Shown: positions 44,522-52,767 of the stretch, one piece after another
Layout: each line of letters opens with the position of its first letter
Numbering within the stretch: position 1 is the stretch's first letter
Source: Shimia sp.
GTDB lineage: Bacteria; Pseudomonadota; Alphaproteobacteria; Rhodobacterales; Rhodobacteraceae
Length of the DNA stretch: 64,000 nt
Reading direction: 5' to 3'
Assembly (NCBI RefSeq): GCF_022448905.1
Contig: NZ_JAKVCW010000009.1
Span: 62,001 to 126,000, forward strand
Notes under the pieces: model-generated
Seen by the model: the letters and a program-made list of their open reading frames with translations, nothing else
Database searches by the model: none
What the model was told of the DNA's origin: nothing
Position numbers and translations under genes: made by a program

Positions 44522-46525
44522 TTAGCTCAAGAAAGCGCGTATGGCATCGCGTGCGTTTTCTCTGATTTCTGGTTGGCGATAATCAGACACAAACCGCCGA
44601 AACAATTGCTCTGCGACAAAGAAAGGCAATGCAGTTCGGCGCTCAGCTTCCGGCACCAGATTTGACAAAAGGAATGCCCGCCAATCATCTTGAGCCAAAC
44701 CAAAGCGACGCCTTTCCGCCTTCAAAGGATAACGCAGCTGCACATCTACTAGAAACTGAGCGGCAGAACGTGACACAGACGTCCAATGCGCTTCACGGAT
44801 GTTTATGCCGCACAAGACATCATCCTTGAACATCAGGTTCTCTGCAGAAAACCACCCCTGCCCTTCAATCTGAAGAATTTCCATTCCCTTTACCTGGCGC
44901 GCACGTTTCGAAAAGTTGGACAAGAGCTGCTCCAACAACCCGCAATCATTAACATCCTCGATGTTATCCAGGGACCACTCTTTCAGGAGCTTTAGACGGA
45001 ACAGCGACGCCAACTCTGTGTGCTTTACCCGACCCGACGTGGCCTCCCGTAACCATTCCGCGCCCATGCGCACAAACTTGGCGCGTCTTGAGCCAGCCGC
45101 CCCCGCGATTTTCTGAGCCAGCGGTACGCCTGGCGCCTGCGAAAGGCACAACACCCCAAATTCCGGATACGAAAGCACCGCCTCTTCAACCGTGCAGTGC
45201 TCCAATCGTAAGGCTTTTGTTAGCCGGCCGATCTCAGCGACACGACCCTGCACTTCCTGGCGACCGCCATCGGAAAGATGCCGACAAATACGAAGTTTTT
45301 GATCCCCATGTCTTCCAATGAACTCTTGGTAGGAGTTGTCTAAACTTACAACGCGTCGAAGCTTTATGTTAGCCCCGTCAGGAAGGCCCTTAAGAAGCCT
45401 TTGAGTTTCTGAAATCGCCGCTTTGGTCTGCGATGCCTGCTGATTGCTCTGGTGTTTTTGAACAGATGTCTGGAAACCCAGCCGCTCTTCGGAAAAGCCC
45501 GTTGCCCCAAAAATCTGCACCAGTTTGTCATCCAACAACCAGTCGTCCACCGACACTGCAAACCGCGAAAAGTACCAATGCAGGTACTTCGCATAGTCGT
45601 ACTTCGCTGTCAGAGCCGCGCTCAGAGCATTGGGAAAATCCTCGGGTGTTCGAACCGTCTCCGATACATGGTGGAAATCCGACTTCCCAAACAGAATGGC
45701 GGGTTTGAGATGCAAGAACCCTTCGATTGCCACCGCAGAATTATAACTCACGGTGACCGCACATTGCCGCAGGATATCATGAACATTTGCGTCTGTACCT
45801 TCTACCGGCAACCCTTCCTGCAATAGCTGCAGGATCAGTTGCGCATCATCCAATTGTTTGCTGATCGGGTGGGCTTTCACCACCACAGTCCGCCCCTCGG
45901 CGTTTTCGACGACGGTGCGCAACAGAGTTTCATTGTCACAATAGGCAGTACCTTGGCGATGAGGGTTATCGCCCTGAAGAAACACCGCAATACAGCCTTC
46001 CGGTATTTCGGTAACGTCCTCTTTCGGGCCATACCGCGACCGGCGCTTCTTTACCAACCTGTCTTGCAAACTGCGGAACTTGGAGGACGCCAAGACGGTA
46101 TTTACGGTTGCAGGGTCATAGGCGACATGTCCTGCGCTGCTGTCGGCAAGAACGCCCTTTGCATCGAGATGAAAGTAAGGAGGTATGTAAGCCAACGCTG
46201 TGTTCAGCGCGTTAGCCTGCTGCACCATTCCGTTTTCGATAATATGCAGGTTTTCCGCTTCCAGATAGTCGGACCAATCCGTCCTTTGTGGCGCGCGCAA
46301 GGCCTCATGGCGCCGACGCACCTCAATTTCGCCGCCACGCGTTGTGACCAACTCGTGAATTTTGTGAAATAGGGCAAGATGAGTCAGTTCAAGGTAGTTG
46401 TCGTGGAACTGCTTTGGCAGGTGAAAAACAACTTTGGCGGCCAAATTTGCCTCCGTAATTAAAAGTTCTGCAGAGCCGGAAATCGCGATGACGCGGCCTC
46501 CAGCGCAGCTGGAATACACACTCAT
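44522..46525 (-). CDS. Capsule-type glycosyltransferase fused to a kinase-like domain lacking catalytic residues
   Basis: A 667-residue protein with two parts. Residues about 100-330 look like the KpsC/KpsS-type capsule synthesis domain: VVVKAHPISK at 215-223 and VTVSYNSAVAIEGFLHLKP at 257-275, matching the HP and NS...E motifs. Residues about 385-600 resemble an aminoglycoside phosphotransferase/choline kinase fold: an N-lobe around 398-440, a hinge VLCLSQAPGVPL at 458-469, and a catalytic-loop equivalent QGWFSAENLMF at 556-566. There His-Gly-Asp reads Gln-Gly-Trp, and the metal motif reads GINIRE instead of G-I-D. The Asn is kept. The kinase part is thus predicted inactive. The gene stands alone with its own promoter and long leader; the ribosome site before the ATG is weak. 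No other polysaccharide genes are near. Confidence 0.6.
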   Translation of the reverse strand: MSVYSSCAGGRVIAISGSAELLITEANLAAKVVFHLPKQFHDNYLELTHLALFHKIHELVTTRGGEIEVRRRHEALRAPQRTDWSDYLEAENLHIIENGMVQQANALNTALAYIPPYFHLDAKGVLADSSAGHVAYDPATVNTVLASSKFRSLQDRLVKKRRSRYGPKEDVTEIPEGCIAVFLQGDNPHRQGTAYCDNETLLRTVVENAEGRTVVVKAHPISKQLDDAQLILQLLQEGLPVEGTDANVHDILRQCAVTVSYNSAVAIEGFLHLKPAILFGKSDFHHVSETVRTPEDFPNALSAALTAKYDYAKYLHWYFSRFAVSVDDWLLDDKLVQIFGATGFSEERLGFQTSVQKHQSNQQASQTKAAISETQRLLKGLPDGANIKLRRVVSLDNSYQEFIGRHGDQKLRICRHLSDGGRQEVQGRVAEIGRLTKALRLEHCTVEEAVLSYPEFGVLCLSQAPGVPLAQKIAGAAGSRRAKFVRMGAEWLREATSGRVKHTELASLFRLKLLKEWSLDNIEDVNDCGLLEQLLSNFSKRARQVKGMEILQIEGQGWFSAENLMFKDDVLCGINIREAHWTSVSRSAAQFLVDVQLRYPLKAERRRFGLAQDDWRAFLLSNLVPEAERRTALPFFVAEQLFRRFVSDYRQPEIRENARDAIRAFLS

Positions 46526-46555
46526 CCGGTCAGCTGATTAGCCTGCACATTATAA

Positions 46556-46574
46556 GGGGGGCTGTCCGCCCCCC
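46556..46574 (-). other. Leader hairpin upstream of the glycosyltransferase-pseudokinase gene
   Basis: GGGGGGC (46556-46562) and GCCCCCC (46568-46574) form a perfect seven-base GC stem with a five-base loop. It is 31 bases before the start codon at 46525 and downstream of the folC gene, so it could end folC transcription, stabilise the leader, or control translation. Confidence 0.55.
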
Positions 46575-46645
46575 ACTTTCCTGCCTGCCTGTCCAAGGGT
46601 CGCTTCGCTTTTAGATTTCAATTTGGCGAAAGAGACGTTGGGACA

Positions 46646-46675
46646 ACTATACGTGTACCGATTCGAATCAGTCAA
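46646..46675 (-). promoter_or_regulatory. Sigma70-type promoter with internal palindrome for the glycosyltransferase-pseudokinase gene
   Basis: Read on the minus strand, TTGACT (46675-46670) is followed after 18 bases by TATAGT (46651-46646), close to consensus. Directly after the -35 box lies the ten-base palindrome GATTCGAATC (46660-46669), a possible operator. The leader would be about 115 bases. Confidence 0.6.
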
Positions 46676-46722
46676 CAGGGTGATTCGGCTACCTCACTGG
46701 CAAGGCCAAGCTTGCACGGTGT

Positions 46723-48003
46723 TTAGGCGTTTTCTCGCAACACCGCGCCAGCAAGGTAGAGCGAGCCACAGATTAATATGCGGCCTTTAGGAAACCGAGA
46801 CGCAATATCGTCCACGGCCTGCAACACATTTGCGCTTTCACCCGCCTTAAATCCAGCTTCCTGTGCCGCGCGGGCGGTTTCTTCTGCAGGCAACGTGTTT
46901 GCCTCACCCGGGATTGAAACGGCTGTTAAAGTATCCGACACCTCAGCCAACGGAGACAAATATCCTAGGATGTCTTTGGTGTTCAGCATGCCACACACCA
47001 AATGTGTGGGACGCTTTGGCAGTTTGGAGATCACATCTGCCAAGGCTTTACCAGCGGCTGCATTGTGTCCGCCGTCCAGCCACAATTCCGCACCCGCAGC
47101 GGCCTCAACCAACGGCCCCTCTTTCAACCGCTGCATCCGAGCCGGCCAACTCACGTTGCGCACGGCGGCTTCACAAGCAGCCTCGTCCGCTCCCAAATGG
47201 CGAAGAGCCGCAAGCGCAGCCCCGGCATTCTGGATTTGATGGTCTCCAGCCAGCGCCGGCAAAGGTAGGTCCAGCAACCCACGTTCGTCCTGAAACACCA
47301 GACGACCGCGTTCTTCATACACGTGCCAATGTTGGCCATAGGCAATGAGAGGTGCTCCCACGCGCGCGGCAACCTGCTCGATGACGTCCATTGCTTCATC
47401 ACATTGCGGCCCCACTACACAATGCACCCCACGCTTGAGAATTCCGGCTTTCTCGGCGGCGATTTCCGCAATGGTTTCGCCAAGAAACTGCTCATGATCC
47501 TTGGATACAGGCATGATCACTGTGAGCTCTGGTGTATCGATAACATTGGTTGCGTCCAATCGACCGCCCAATCCGACCTCCAGCAGGGTGTAATCCGCTG
47601 CGGTGCGGGAAAAAGCCAGAATGGCGGCACAGGTCGTGATCTCAAAATAGGTGATGTTTAGCTTGTTATTGGCCTCCCAGCACTCGTCCAGAACCGCGGA
47701 AAGATGTGCCTCATCAATCAGTTCTCCTGCCAGACGGATGCGCTCATGAAATCGGGTGAGATGAGGGCTTGTGTAGGCATGTACCTTGTCACCACGCCCT
47801 TCCAGGCCGGCGCGGATCATCGCCTGCGTGCTGCCCTTGCCGTTGGTGCCTGCCAAATGCACAACCGGCGGCAATTTTTCCTGAGGATTGCCAAGCGCCT
47901 CCAACAAGCGCCACATCCGGTCCAAGGTCAGATCGATGATTTTGGGATGAAGCGCCATCATGCGCGCGAGGATCGCGTCGGATGTGTTTGCGGGAGTGCC
48001 CAT
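46723..48003 (-). CDS. folC: Bifunctional folylpolyglutamate synthase/dihydrofolate synthase
   Basis: A 426-residue Mur-ligase-type enzyme that adds glutamate to dihydropteroate and to folates. The ATP loop HLAGTNGKGSTQAM is at about 48-61, YTSPHLTRFHERIRL follows near 77-91, and GLGGRLDATNV near 145. The C-terminal domain includes LWLDGGHNAAAGKAL. It follows accD, the common order in this group, but a terminator lies between the two genes. Confidence 0.93.
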   Translation of the reverse strand: MGTPANTSDAILARMMALHPKIIDLTLDRMWRLLEALGNPQEKLPPVVHLAGTNGKGSTQAMIRAGLEGRGDKVHAYTSPHLTRFHERIRLAGELIDEAHLSAVLDECWEANNKLNITYFEITTCAAILAFSRTAADYTLLEVGLGGRLDATNVIDTPELTVIMPVSKDHEQFLGETIAEIAAEKAGILKRGVHCVVGPQCDEAMDVIEQVAARVGAPLIAYGQHWHVYEERGRLVFQDERGLLDLPLPALAGDHQIQNAGAALAALRHLGADEAACEAAVRNVSWPARMQRLKEGPLVEAAAGAELWLDGGHNAAAGKALADVISKLPKRPTHLVCGMLNTKDILGYLSPLAEVSDTLTAVSIPGEANTLPAEETARAAQEAGFKAGESANVLQAVDDIASRFPKGRILICGSLYLAGAVLRENA

Positions 48004-48031
48004 AGTGTGCTCCGAAAGTCTTGGTGGTTCT

Positions 48032-48068
48032 AAACAAAACGGGCCTCCGGTTTACATGCCGAAAGCCC
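48032..48068 (-). terminator. Rho-independent terminator between accD and folC
   Basis: On the minus strand GGGCTTTCGG (48068-48059) pairs with CCGGAGGCCC (48050-48041) around an eight-base loop, with two G-T pairs, followed by GTTTTGTTT (48040-48032). It lies 28 bases after the accD stop and 28 bases before the folC start. Confidence 0.7.
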
Positions 48069-48095
48069 ATTTCCAACGACGCATTCGCGACCGTA

Positions 48096-49037
48096 TTATT
48101 CCGTTTTCGCCTCTTCGGCTTTTTCTTCAGGTGCCTCGGCCACTTCTTCGGCTTTCTGAGGCGCGGGCAAATCTCCGGCTACGGCCGGCGACATCCCCAT
48201 GAGCATCCGCAGGATCGTCACCAACTCGGATTTCAGCTCGGTCCGCTTGGTCACGCGATCCAGCATGCCGTGGTCCAGCAAGTATTCTGCACGTTGGAAG
48301 CCTTCCGGGAGCTTTTCGCCAATGGTTTGCTGAATCACACGCGGACCTGCAAAGCAGATCAAGGCGTTTGGCTCGGAAATCTGGACGTCACCCAACATCG
48401 CATAGGACGCCGTCACACCGCCTGTGGTCGGGTGCGTGAGCACAACAACGTAGGGCAGGCCCGCTTCTTTCAGCATTTGCACAGCGACGGTTGTGCGCGG
48501 CATCTGCATCAGAGACAGGATACCTTCCTGCATCCGTGCGCCACCTGCTGCAGAAAACAGCACCAATGGGCGTTGTAGCGCGATGGCGCGCTCAGCAGCA
48601 GCAATAATGGCATTGCCGACGTACATGCCCATGGAGCCGCCCATGAAAGAGAAGTCCTGGCAGGCCGCAACAATCGGGGTCCGGCCAATTTCACCTTCCG
48701 CCACCAACATGGCTTCTTTTTCGCCGGTTTTCTTTTGCGCGGCCTTCATGCGCTCCGGATACTTCTTCTGGTCGCGGAACTGCAGCGGATCGGCAACCGG
48801 TTCTGGAACCTCAACTTCAACAAATACGCCGCCATCAAAAAGCGCTTCAAAACGATCACGTGGCGAAATGGCCATGTGATGGTCACACTGCGTGCAAACG
48901 TTCTGGTTGGCCTTCAATTCGCGGTGGAACAACATCGTCCCGCACTCATCACATTTGGTCCAGAGATTGTCTGGAACTTCTCTGCGAGAAAAGATCGAGT
49001 TGATCCGCGGGCGGACGTAGTTTGTGATCCAGTTCAT
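48096..49037 (-). CDS. accD: Acetyl-CoA carboxylase carboxyltransferase subunit beta
   Basis: A 313-residue subunit that, with AccA, moves the carboxyl group from biotin to acetyl-CoA, giving malonyl-CoA for fatty acid synthesis. The zinc ribbon is complete: Cys29, Cys32, Cys48 and Cys51 ([15 protein letters not shown]). The carboxyltransferase core has [15 protein letters not shown] and [11 protein letters not shown]. The start is the ATG at 49037 (MNWITNYV), as in homologues, not the in-frame codon at 49061. The C-terminal tail is Ala/Glu/Lys-rich and low in complexity. Confidence 0.95.
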   Translation of the reverse strand: MNWITNYVRPRINSIFSRREVPDNLWTKCDECGTMLFHRELKANQNVCTQCDHHMAISPRDRFEALFDGGVFVEVEVPEPVADPLQFRDQKKYPERMKAAQKKTGEKEAMLVAEGEIGRTPIVAACQDFSFMGGSMGMYVGNAIIAAAERAIALQRPLVLFSAAGGARMQEGILSLMQMPRTTVAVQMLKEAGLPYVVVLTHPTTGGVTASYAMLGDVQISEPNALICFAGPRVIQQTIGEKLPEGFQRAEYLLDHGMLDRVTKRTELKSELVTILRMLMGMSPAVAGDLPAPQKAEEVAEAPEEKAEEAKTE

Positions 49038-49340
49038 GTGATCGGAGTCCTCTGGTTCCAATTCGGGATGAGATAAGACGCTACGTCAGAAATTGCAATC
49101 AATGTCGTGCCTCGAAATCAGCACCAAACTCTGTTTCTACGCGGGTTTTGCGTTCTATTCGAAGCGGAATTTTCCCTATTTTGTTGCGCAACGGCGATTG
49201 AGCGCATGCAACACACTGAAATTTCATGAGGAACGGAGTGAAAGCCCATTTGTCCTATCGTAAGCATTTCGCTAAATAATCAGAACGAAGGCCGCAGATC
49301 GTTTCTCCGCCAGCAACAATAGGTCATGGTTCCAGGGCAG
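49038..49340. other. 303-base divergent region between accD and the DUF6478-like gene
   Basis: No gene is supported. The region is more AT-rich than its flanks and must hold promoters for both directions. It contains the perfect palindrome GTTGCGCAAC at 49183-49192. A weak minus-strand promoter candidate (TTGATT, 18 bases, TCTTAT) is visible near 49085-49115. Confidence 0.4.
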
Positions 49341-50111
49341 ATGGCAAAAAGCAGACGTTTCTTTCAGCAGGCGCTTCATTCCGGTCTTGCGCGCTATTGG
49401 GCTCGCAATGCACGCAAAGCGTCCGAGACCGATTTGGCTACACTCCGAGCCCAACGTCGTCGCGCGCGTACTCTCCGGCAACATCTGGATACACTTATTG
49501 CGGTGTCCGAGAGCCGGTTGGCCTTGCCAATCATCGGTTCAAACGCTTTTCCAAAGCCGCATGGGACGGATTGGTCCTGGCGCCCCGCACTGTGGCGGGA
49601 ACCCATTCCGGCCAAGGGGCGCGCGGCTGTACAAAACAAGGAAATGCTTGGCGAAGAGGTAACGCTTTTTCATGACTGCCGGATCTCCGAACTTACCTTG
49701 CGCCAACTTCGAAACCATCGGGAAAAAGACCTCGCGCCCTTTGGTTTGCGCATGGATGTTTTCCGGTTTGATGGCTCGTTCCTGTCTTTGGTGATCGACT
49801 TGCCACAAGAGGCGGTCTCCGGGTTGAAACGTGAGCATGTGGTGCGCATGGACACGATTGTCGAAATGGAAAAGCCGCTGGAGATCTTTGCGCGATTGAA
49901 CATTCGTCACGGGCCGAATACCGAACAGATTGTGCGCGAACTCCCTTTGCAGGCCGAGGACATTCGGGTCGAGTTTGATCTTGCATATTCCAACCTCAAC
50001 GAAAAACGCGTCGAGAAAATGTGGATCGACCTGATCTTTGAGGGTCCCGAAATGAACCAGGTTGTCCTAAGGGATGTCACCTTCTCCCGCCGACCGCGGG
50101 CCGAGTTCTAA
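49341..50111 (+). CDS. DUF6478-like protein of unknown function
   Basis: A protein of about 256 residues that I recognise as the kind found widely in Rhodobacterales under DUF6478. The N-terminus is basic and helical (KSRRFFQQALHSGLARYWAR, AQRRRARTLRQHLDTLI). The rest is beta-rich with SELTLRQLRNHREKDLAPFG and DGSFLSLVIDLPQEA. No signal peptide or membrane helix. The ATG at 49326 is also possible. The next gene follows after 21 bases, so the two form an operon. Confidence 0.65.
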   Translation: MAKSRRFFQQALHSGLARYWARNARKASETDLATLRAQRRRARTLRQHLDTLIAVSESRLALPIIGSNAFPKPHGTDWSWRPALWREPIPAKGRAAVQNKEMLGEEVTLFHDCRISELTLRQLRNHREKDLAPFGLRMDVFRFDGSFLSLVIDLPQEAVSGLKREHVVRMDTIVEMEKPLEIFARLNIRHGPNTEQIVRELPLQAEDIRVEFDLAYSNLNEKRVEKMWIDLIFEGPEMNQVVLRDVTFSRRPRAEF

Positions 50112-50132
50112 ACACTTATTGAGGATGCCCAG

Positions 50133-50510
50133 ATGAGCGAACTCACACTGACAAAGACACGCCTGTTCGAAGGTGTTTGGGAAGGGACCCTTAAGACAAT
50201 GGAGGCATCCGCACCAAAGCCGCAGGTGCACGTCACCTACCTTGGCGAGGCGGTTGCCGATGTAGCAATTGACCAGACGGAGGAAGCTGGTCTCTGGCGA
50301 TTGCGCTTCCCGATCCCGAAAGAGAGCCTGTCGGATGGGGTGCAAACCGTTGTCATCACAGATCAATCCACCGAAAAGCGCCTCGATACAGTGAGCTTTA
50401 TTGCAGGCGAAGCACTGGCAGGCGATTTGCGCGCTGAGATTGACCTTCTGCGCGCAGAACTGGACATGTTGAAGCGTGCGTTTCGGCGTCACTGCGTGGA
50501 AACGATGTGA
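50133..50510 (+). CDS. Conserved hypothetical protein with C-terminal helix
   Basis: I do not recognise a family for this 125-residue protein. Residues 1-90 look like a beta-sandwich-type domain (LFEGVWEGTLKTM, LWRLRFPIPKESLSDG, QTVVITDQ). Residues 92-120 are a charged helix with leucines at steps fitting a coiled coil (LRAEIDLLRAELDMLKRAF). It is directly downstream of the DUF6478-like gene and probably works with it. Confidence 0.6.
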   Translation: MSELTLTKTRLFEGVWEGTLKTMEASAPKPQVHVTYLGEAVADVAIDQTEEAGLWRLRFPIPKESLSDGVQTVVITDQSTEKRLDTVSFIAGEALAGDLRAEIDLLRAELDMLKRAFRRHCVETM

Positions 50511-50529
50511 CCTTGTGACCTTGTGACCG
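50506..50529 (+). repeat. Three tandem 8-base repeats across a stop codon
   Basis: TGTGACCT occurs twice in a row and a third time as TGTGACCG, starting two bases before the TGA stop codon of the 125-residue protein gene. A change in copy number would not alter the protein, as the stop lies in the first copy. Confidence 0.7.
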
Positions 50530-50584
50530 GCTTGTGCCCTGTAGTCGCCCATGGCAACTTGCATCGACAATCAAGAGCGATGCT

Positions 50585-51037
50585 ATGATCCCAGAGACAC
50601 TTTTTATGAGCCAACACGACCAGTTGCTGTGGGGCTCTGTAGTACTAAGTGCCTGCGCACTTATCCACGTCGGACTACTGGCCGGTATGATCGAGGCATT
50701 GGCGCACATTGGCCGATGGGTCAAAAACCGCAACCGTATGGTGCGCACCGTAACTGTGGTAGGGGCAGCGTTTGTCATGATCGTAAGCTCACATACAGTC
50801 CAGGTCTGGCTCTGGGCCGCTGTACTGCTCTACATGGACGCCTTTGAGTTCCTCTATGACGCGCTCTACTTCTCACTCGTGACCTACACCACAGTTGGCT
50901 ACGGCGACGTAGTCCTGCCAGTGGAGTTTCGCGTGTTTGGTGCCTTTGGCGGCGTGACCGGCATTCTGTGCTTCGGTATTTCGACCGCGTTTTTGGTTTC
51001 CCTGATCAACAAGCTGTTGCCCAAGTCCCTTGAGTAA
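50585..51037 (+). CDS. Two-TM potassium channel family protein
   Basis: A membrane protein of about 150 residues with the K+ selectivity filter TTVGYGD preceded by a pore helix (LYFSLVTY). Helices are visible at about 12-32, 50-70, and after the filter (GAFGGVTGILCFGISTAFLV), so there may be an extra N-terminal helix beyond the minimal two. There is no RCK domain. ATG codons at 50585 and 50606 are both possible. It would conduct potassium as a tetramer; regulation cannot be read from the sequence. Confidence 0.82.
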   Translation: MIPETLFMSQHDQLLWGSVVLSACALIHVGLLAGMIEALAHIGRWVKNRNRMVRTVTVVGAAFVMIVSSHTVQVWLWAAVLLYMDAFEFLYDALYFSLVTYTTVGYGDVVLPVEFRVFGAFGGVTGILCFGISTAFLVSLINKLLPKSLE

Positions 51038-51092
51038 CCCGCACACTGGGATCGCAATTGCTTTCCCAATCAACATACCTATCTACTGACTC

Positions 51093-51605
51093 ATGATGAA
51101 AATTGCATACACGATGGCCCACGGACGGGGCGAACTGGATTTGCTGCTGTCAGATCTCGCGGCGCGGCTGGAAGAGCGTGGCCTGACGGCGCGCGGAATT
51201 GTGCAAACCAACACAGAATGCGGATCATACCATGGCTGCGACATGGATGTTCGTGTGCTGCCCGATGGACCGATCATTCGGATTTCACAGAATCTCGGCA
51301 AAGAGGCCAAGGGCTGTCGGTTGGACCCAGATGCGATGGCGTCTGCCGTGACCGCGGTTGGGCACTCCATGCAGGCCGACTTTGATGTTTTTCTGCTCAA
51401 CAAGTTTGGAAAGCAGGAAGCCGAGGGACGAGGGTTTCGCGATCTGCTTGCTGAAGCACTTGAAAAAGGCGCAACGGTGATTGCCGGGACCAACCCTTTG
51501 AACGCCGAGGTGTTTGAAGAGTTCGCCGGCGGTATGGCCACCAATGTGCCCGCCGACATCGATGCGCTTTTGACCTGGTACGATCGGGTGAACGAAGAGG
51601 GGTGA
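51093..51605 (+). CDS. DUF2478 family protein
   Basis: A 170-residue protein matching the DUF2478 pattern: ELDLLLSDLAARLEERGLTA, RISQNLGKEAKGCRLDP and DVFLLNKFGKQEAEGRGFRD. Relatives often sit near molybdate transport genes and look like nucleoside-triphosphatase-type P-loop relatives, but no Walker motif is clear here. No molybdate transporter is next to it. The gene ends one base before the convergent AI-2E exporter family gene. Confidence 0.75.
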   Translation: MMKIAYTMAHGRGELDLLLSDLAARLEERGLTARGIVQTNTECGSYHGCDMDVRVLPDGPIIRISQNLGKEAKGCRLDPDAMASAVTAVGHSMQADFDVFLLNKFGKQEAEGRGFRDLLAEALEKGATVIAGTNPLNAEVFEEFAGGMATNVPADIDALLTWYDRVNEEG

Positions 51606-51606
51606 G

Positions 51607-52698
51607 TTAGCCCTCACCCTCCATGTCGTCCAACCACGGGATTTCTCCGTCGTTGGTGAGCAGAATTGCCAAAGGACGGGTCGCCTGAAAAAACGACATG
51701 ATGGTCATGATCCCTGAGGTCAGGATCACCGATAGAATTGCCCCAATAAGCCCCCAGACGGCGGTCCAGGAGGCGAGAGACACCATCACGATCACCGGAC
51801 TAAGGTTCATGGAGCGCCCCATCAGGCGCGGCTCCCAGAAGTAGCCGACACCAAATTGCGCGCCACACAGCGCGGCAAACAACAACCCAACGTCCATGTT
51901 CAAGCCCCAGTCGCCCACTGCAAAAAGCATTGGCAGCGCCATGGCAATCCATGACCCGACATAGGGAATGTAGTTGAAGATCGCTGTTGTGACGGCAAAG
52001 AAGGCGGCAAATTCGAGGCCGAAGAACAGGAAAATCACCCAACACAACACGCCTAAAACCACGTTGATCAGGGTTTTTGTGGTGAAATAGGTGCCAATCT
52101 GGGCTGTGATTAAGTCGATTGTCTGCCAGACATTGGATTGCGACCGATCATCGGGAACAATTGCCGCTACTTTTTTGGGGATGCTGTCGCGTTCGATCAG
52201 GAACAGGATGGCATAAAGGAACACCAAAGCGAGGTATCCGGCGGAGTAGCTCACGGAGTTCACGGTCATTCGAATGAGACTTTGGATGTCGATATTATCA
52301 AACACCAAACGGTCGACGGATTGCCACGTGAGCTCAAACTCCACGTCAAATCGGGCCGCCACATCAGACGTGGTCTGCGAGAGCCGCTGCAGGTAGTCCG
52401 GCATCGCGCGCACCACCGGATCAAGGTTGCGGGCAAAAAAGCTGATCAAGCCAGCCAACACCACAAACAGAACAACTGTGGTCAGCATCAAACGTAGCCA
52501 ATCCGGCACATATTTTGCGTAGAGCGGAATACGGCCCATGGAGCGGGAAATGCCGTCCATCAGAAACGCCAGCAGCGCGCCAAGCACAATGGGTACCAAA
52601 ATGGCCTGCGCGGCATTCAAGAACCAGCCGGTGGCAATAGCGGCCAAAATCGCAAGGCTCACGGAGGCCACGCGCAGAGATGCGTTGATCTGGGACAC
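51607..52698 (-). CDS. AI-2E family transporter (PerM/TqsA type)
   Basis: A membrane protein of about 363 residues with the family layout: two or three N-terminal helices, a soluble stretch at about 90-170, and C-terminal helices including FFAVTTAIFNYIPYVGSWIA. Members export autoinducer-2, act as sodium/proton antiporters, or are unknown. The GTG at 52698 has AAGGAGG eight bases upstream and is preferred to the ATG at 52728, which lacks such a site. Confidence 0.85.
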   Translation of the reverse strand: MSQINASLRVASVSLAILAAIATGWFLNAAQAILVPIVLGALLAFLMDGISRSMGRIPLYAKYVPDWLRLMLTTVVLFVVLAGLISFFARNLDPVVRAMPDYLQRLSQTTSDVAARFDVEFELTWQSVDRLVFDNIDIQSLIRMTVNSVSYSAGYLALVFLYAILFLIERDSIPKKVAAIVPDDRSQSNVWQTIDLITAQIGTYFTTKTLINVVLGVLCWVIFLFFGLEFAAFFAVTTAIFNYIPYVGSWIAMALPMLFAVGDWGLNMDVGLLFAALCGAQFGVGYFWEPRLMGRSMNLSPVIVMVSLASWTAVWGLIGAILSVILTSGIMTIMSFFQATRPLAILLTNDGEIPWLDDMEGEG

Positions 52699-52767
52699 AG
52701 GTGTTTCCTCCTTGCGCGTCAAAGGCATCCTAGCGACCAGACGCGCGGGGACAAGTCGAGAAGGTGG

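Noticed and set aside
50506-50529. Phase variation by the tandem octamer
   Set aside because: The stop codon is within the first repeat copy, so changes in copy number cannot switch the reading frame of the upstream gene; only the distance to the channel gene would change.
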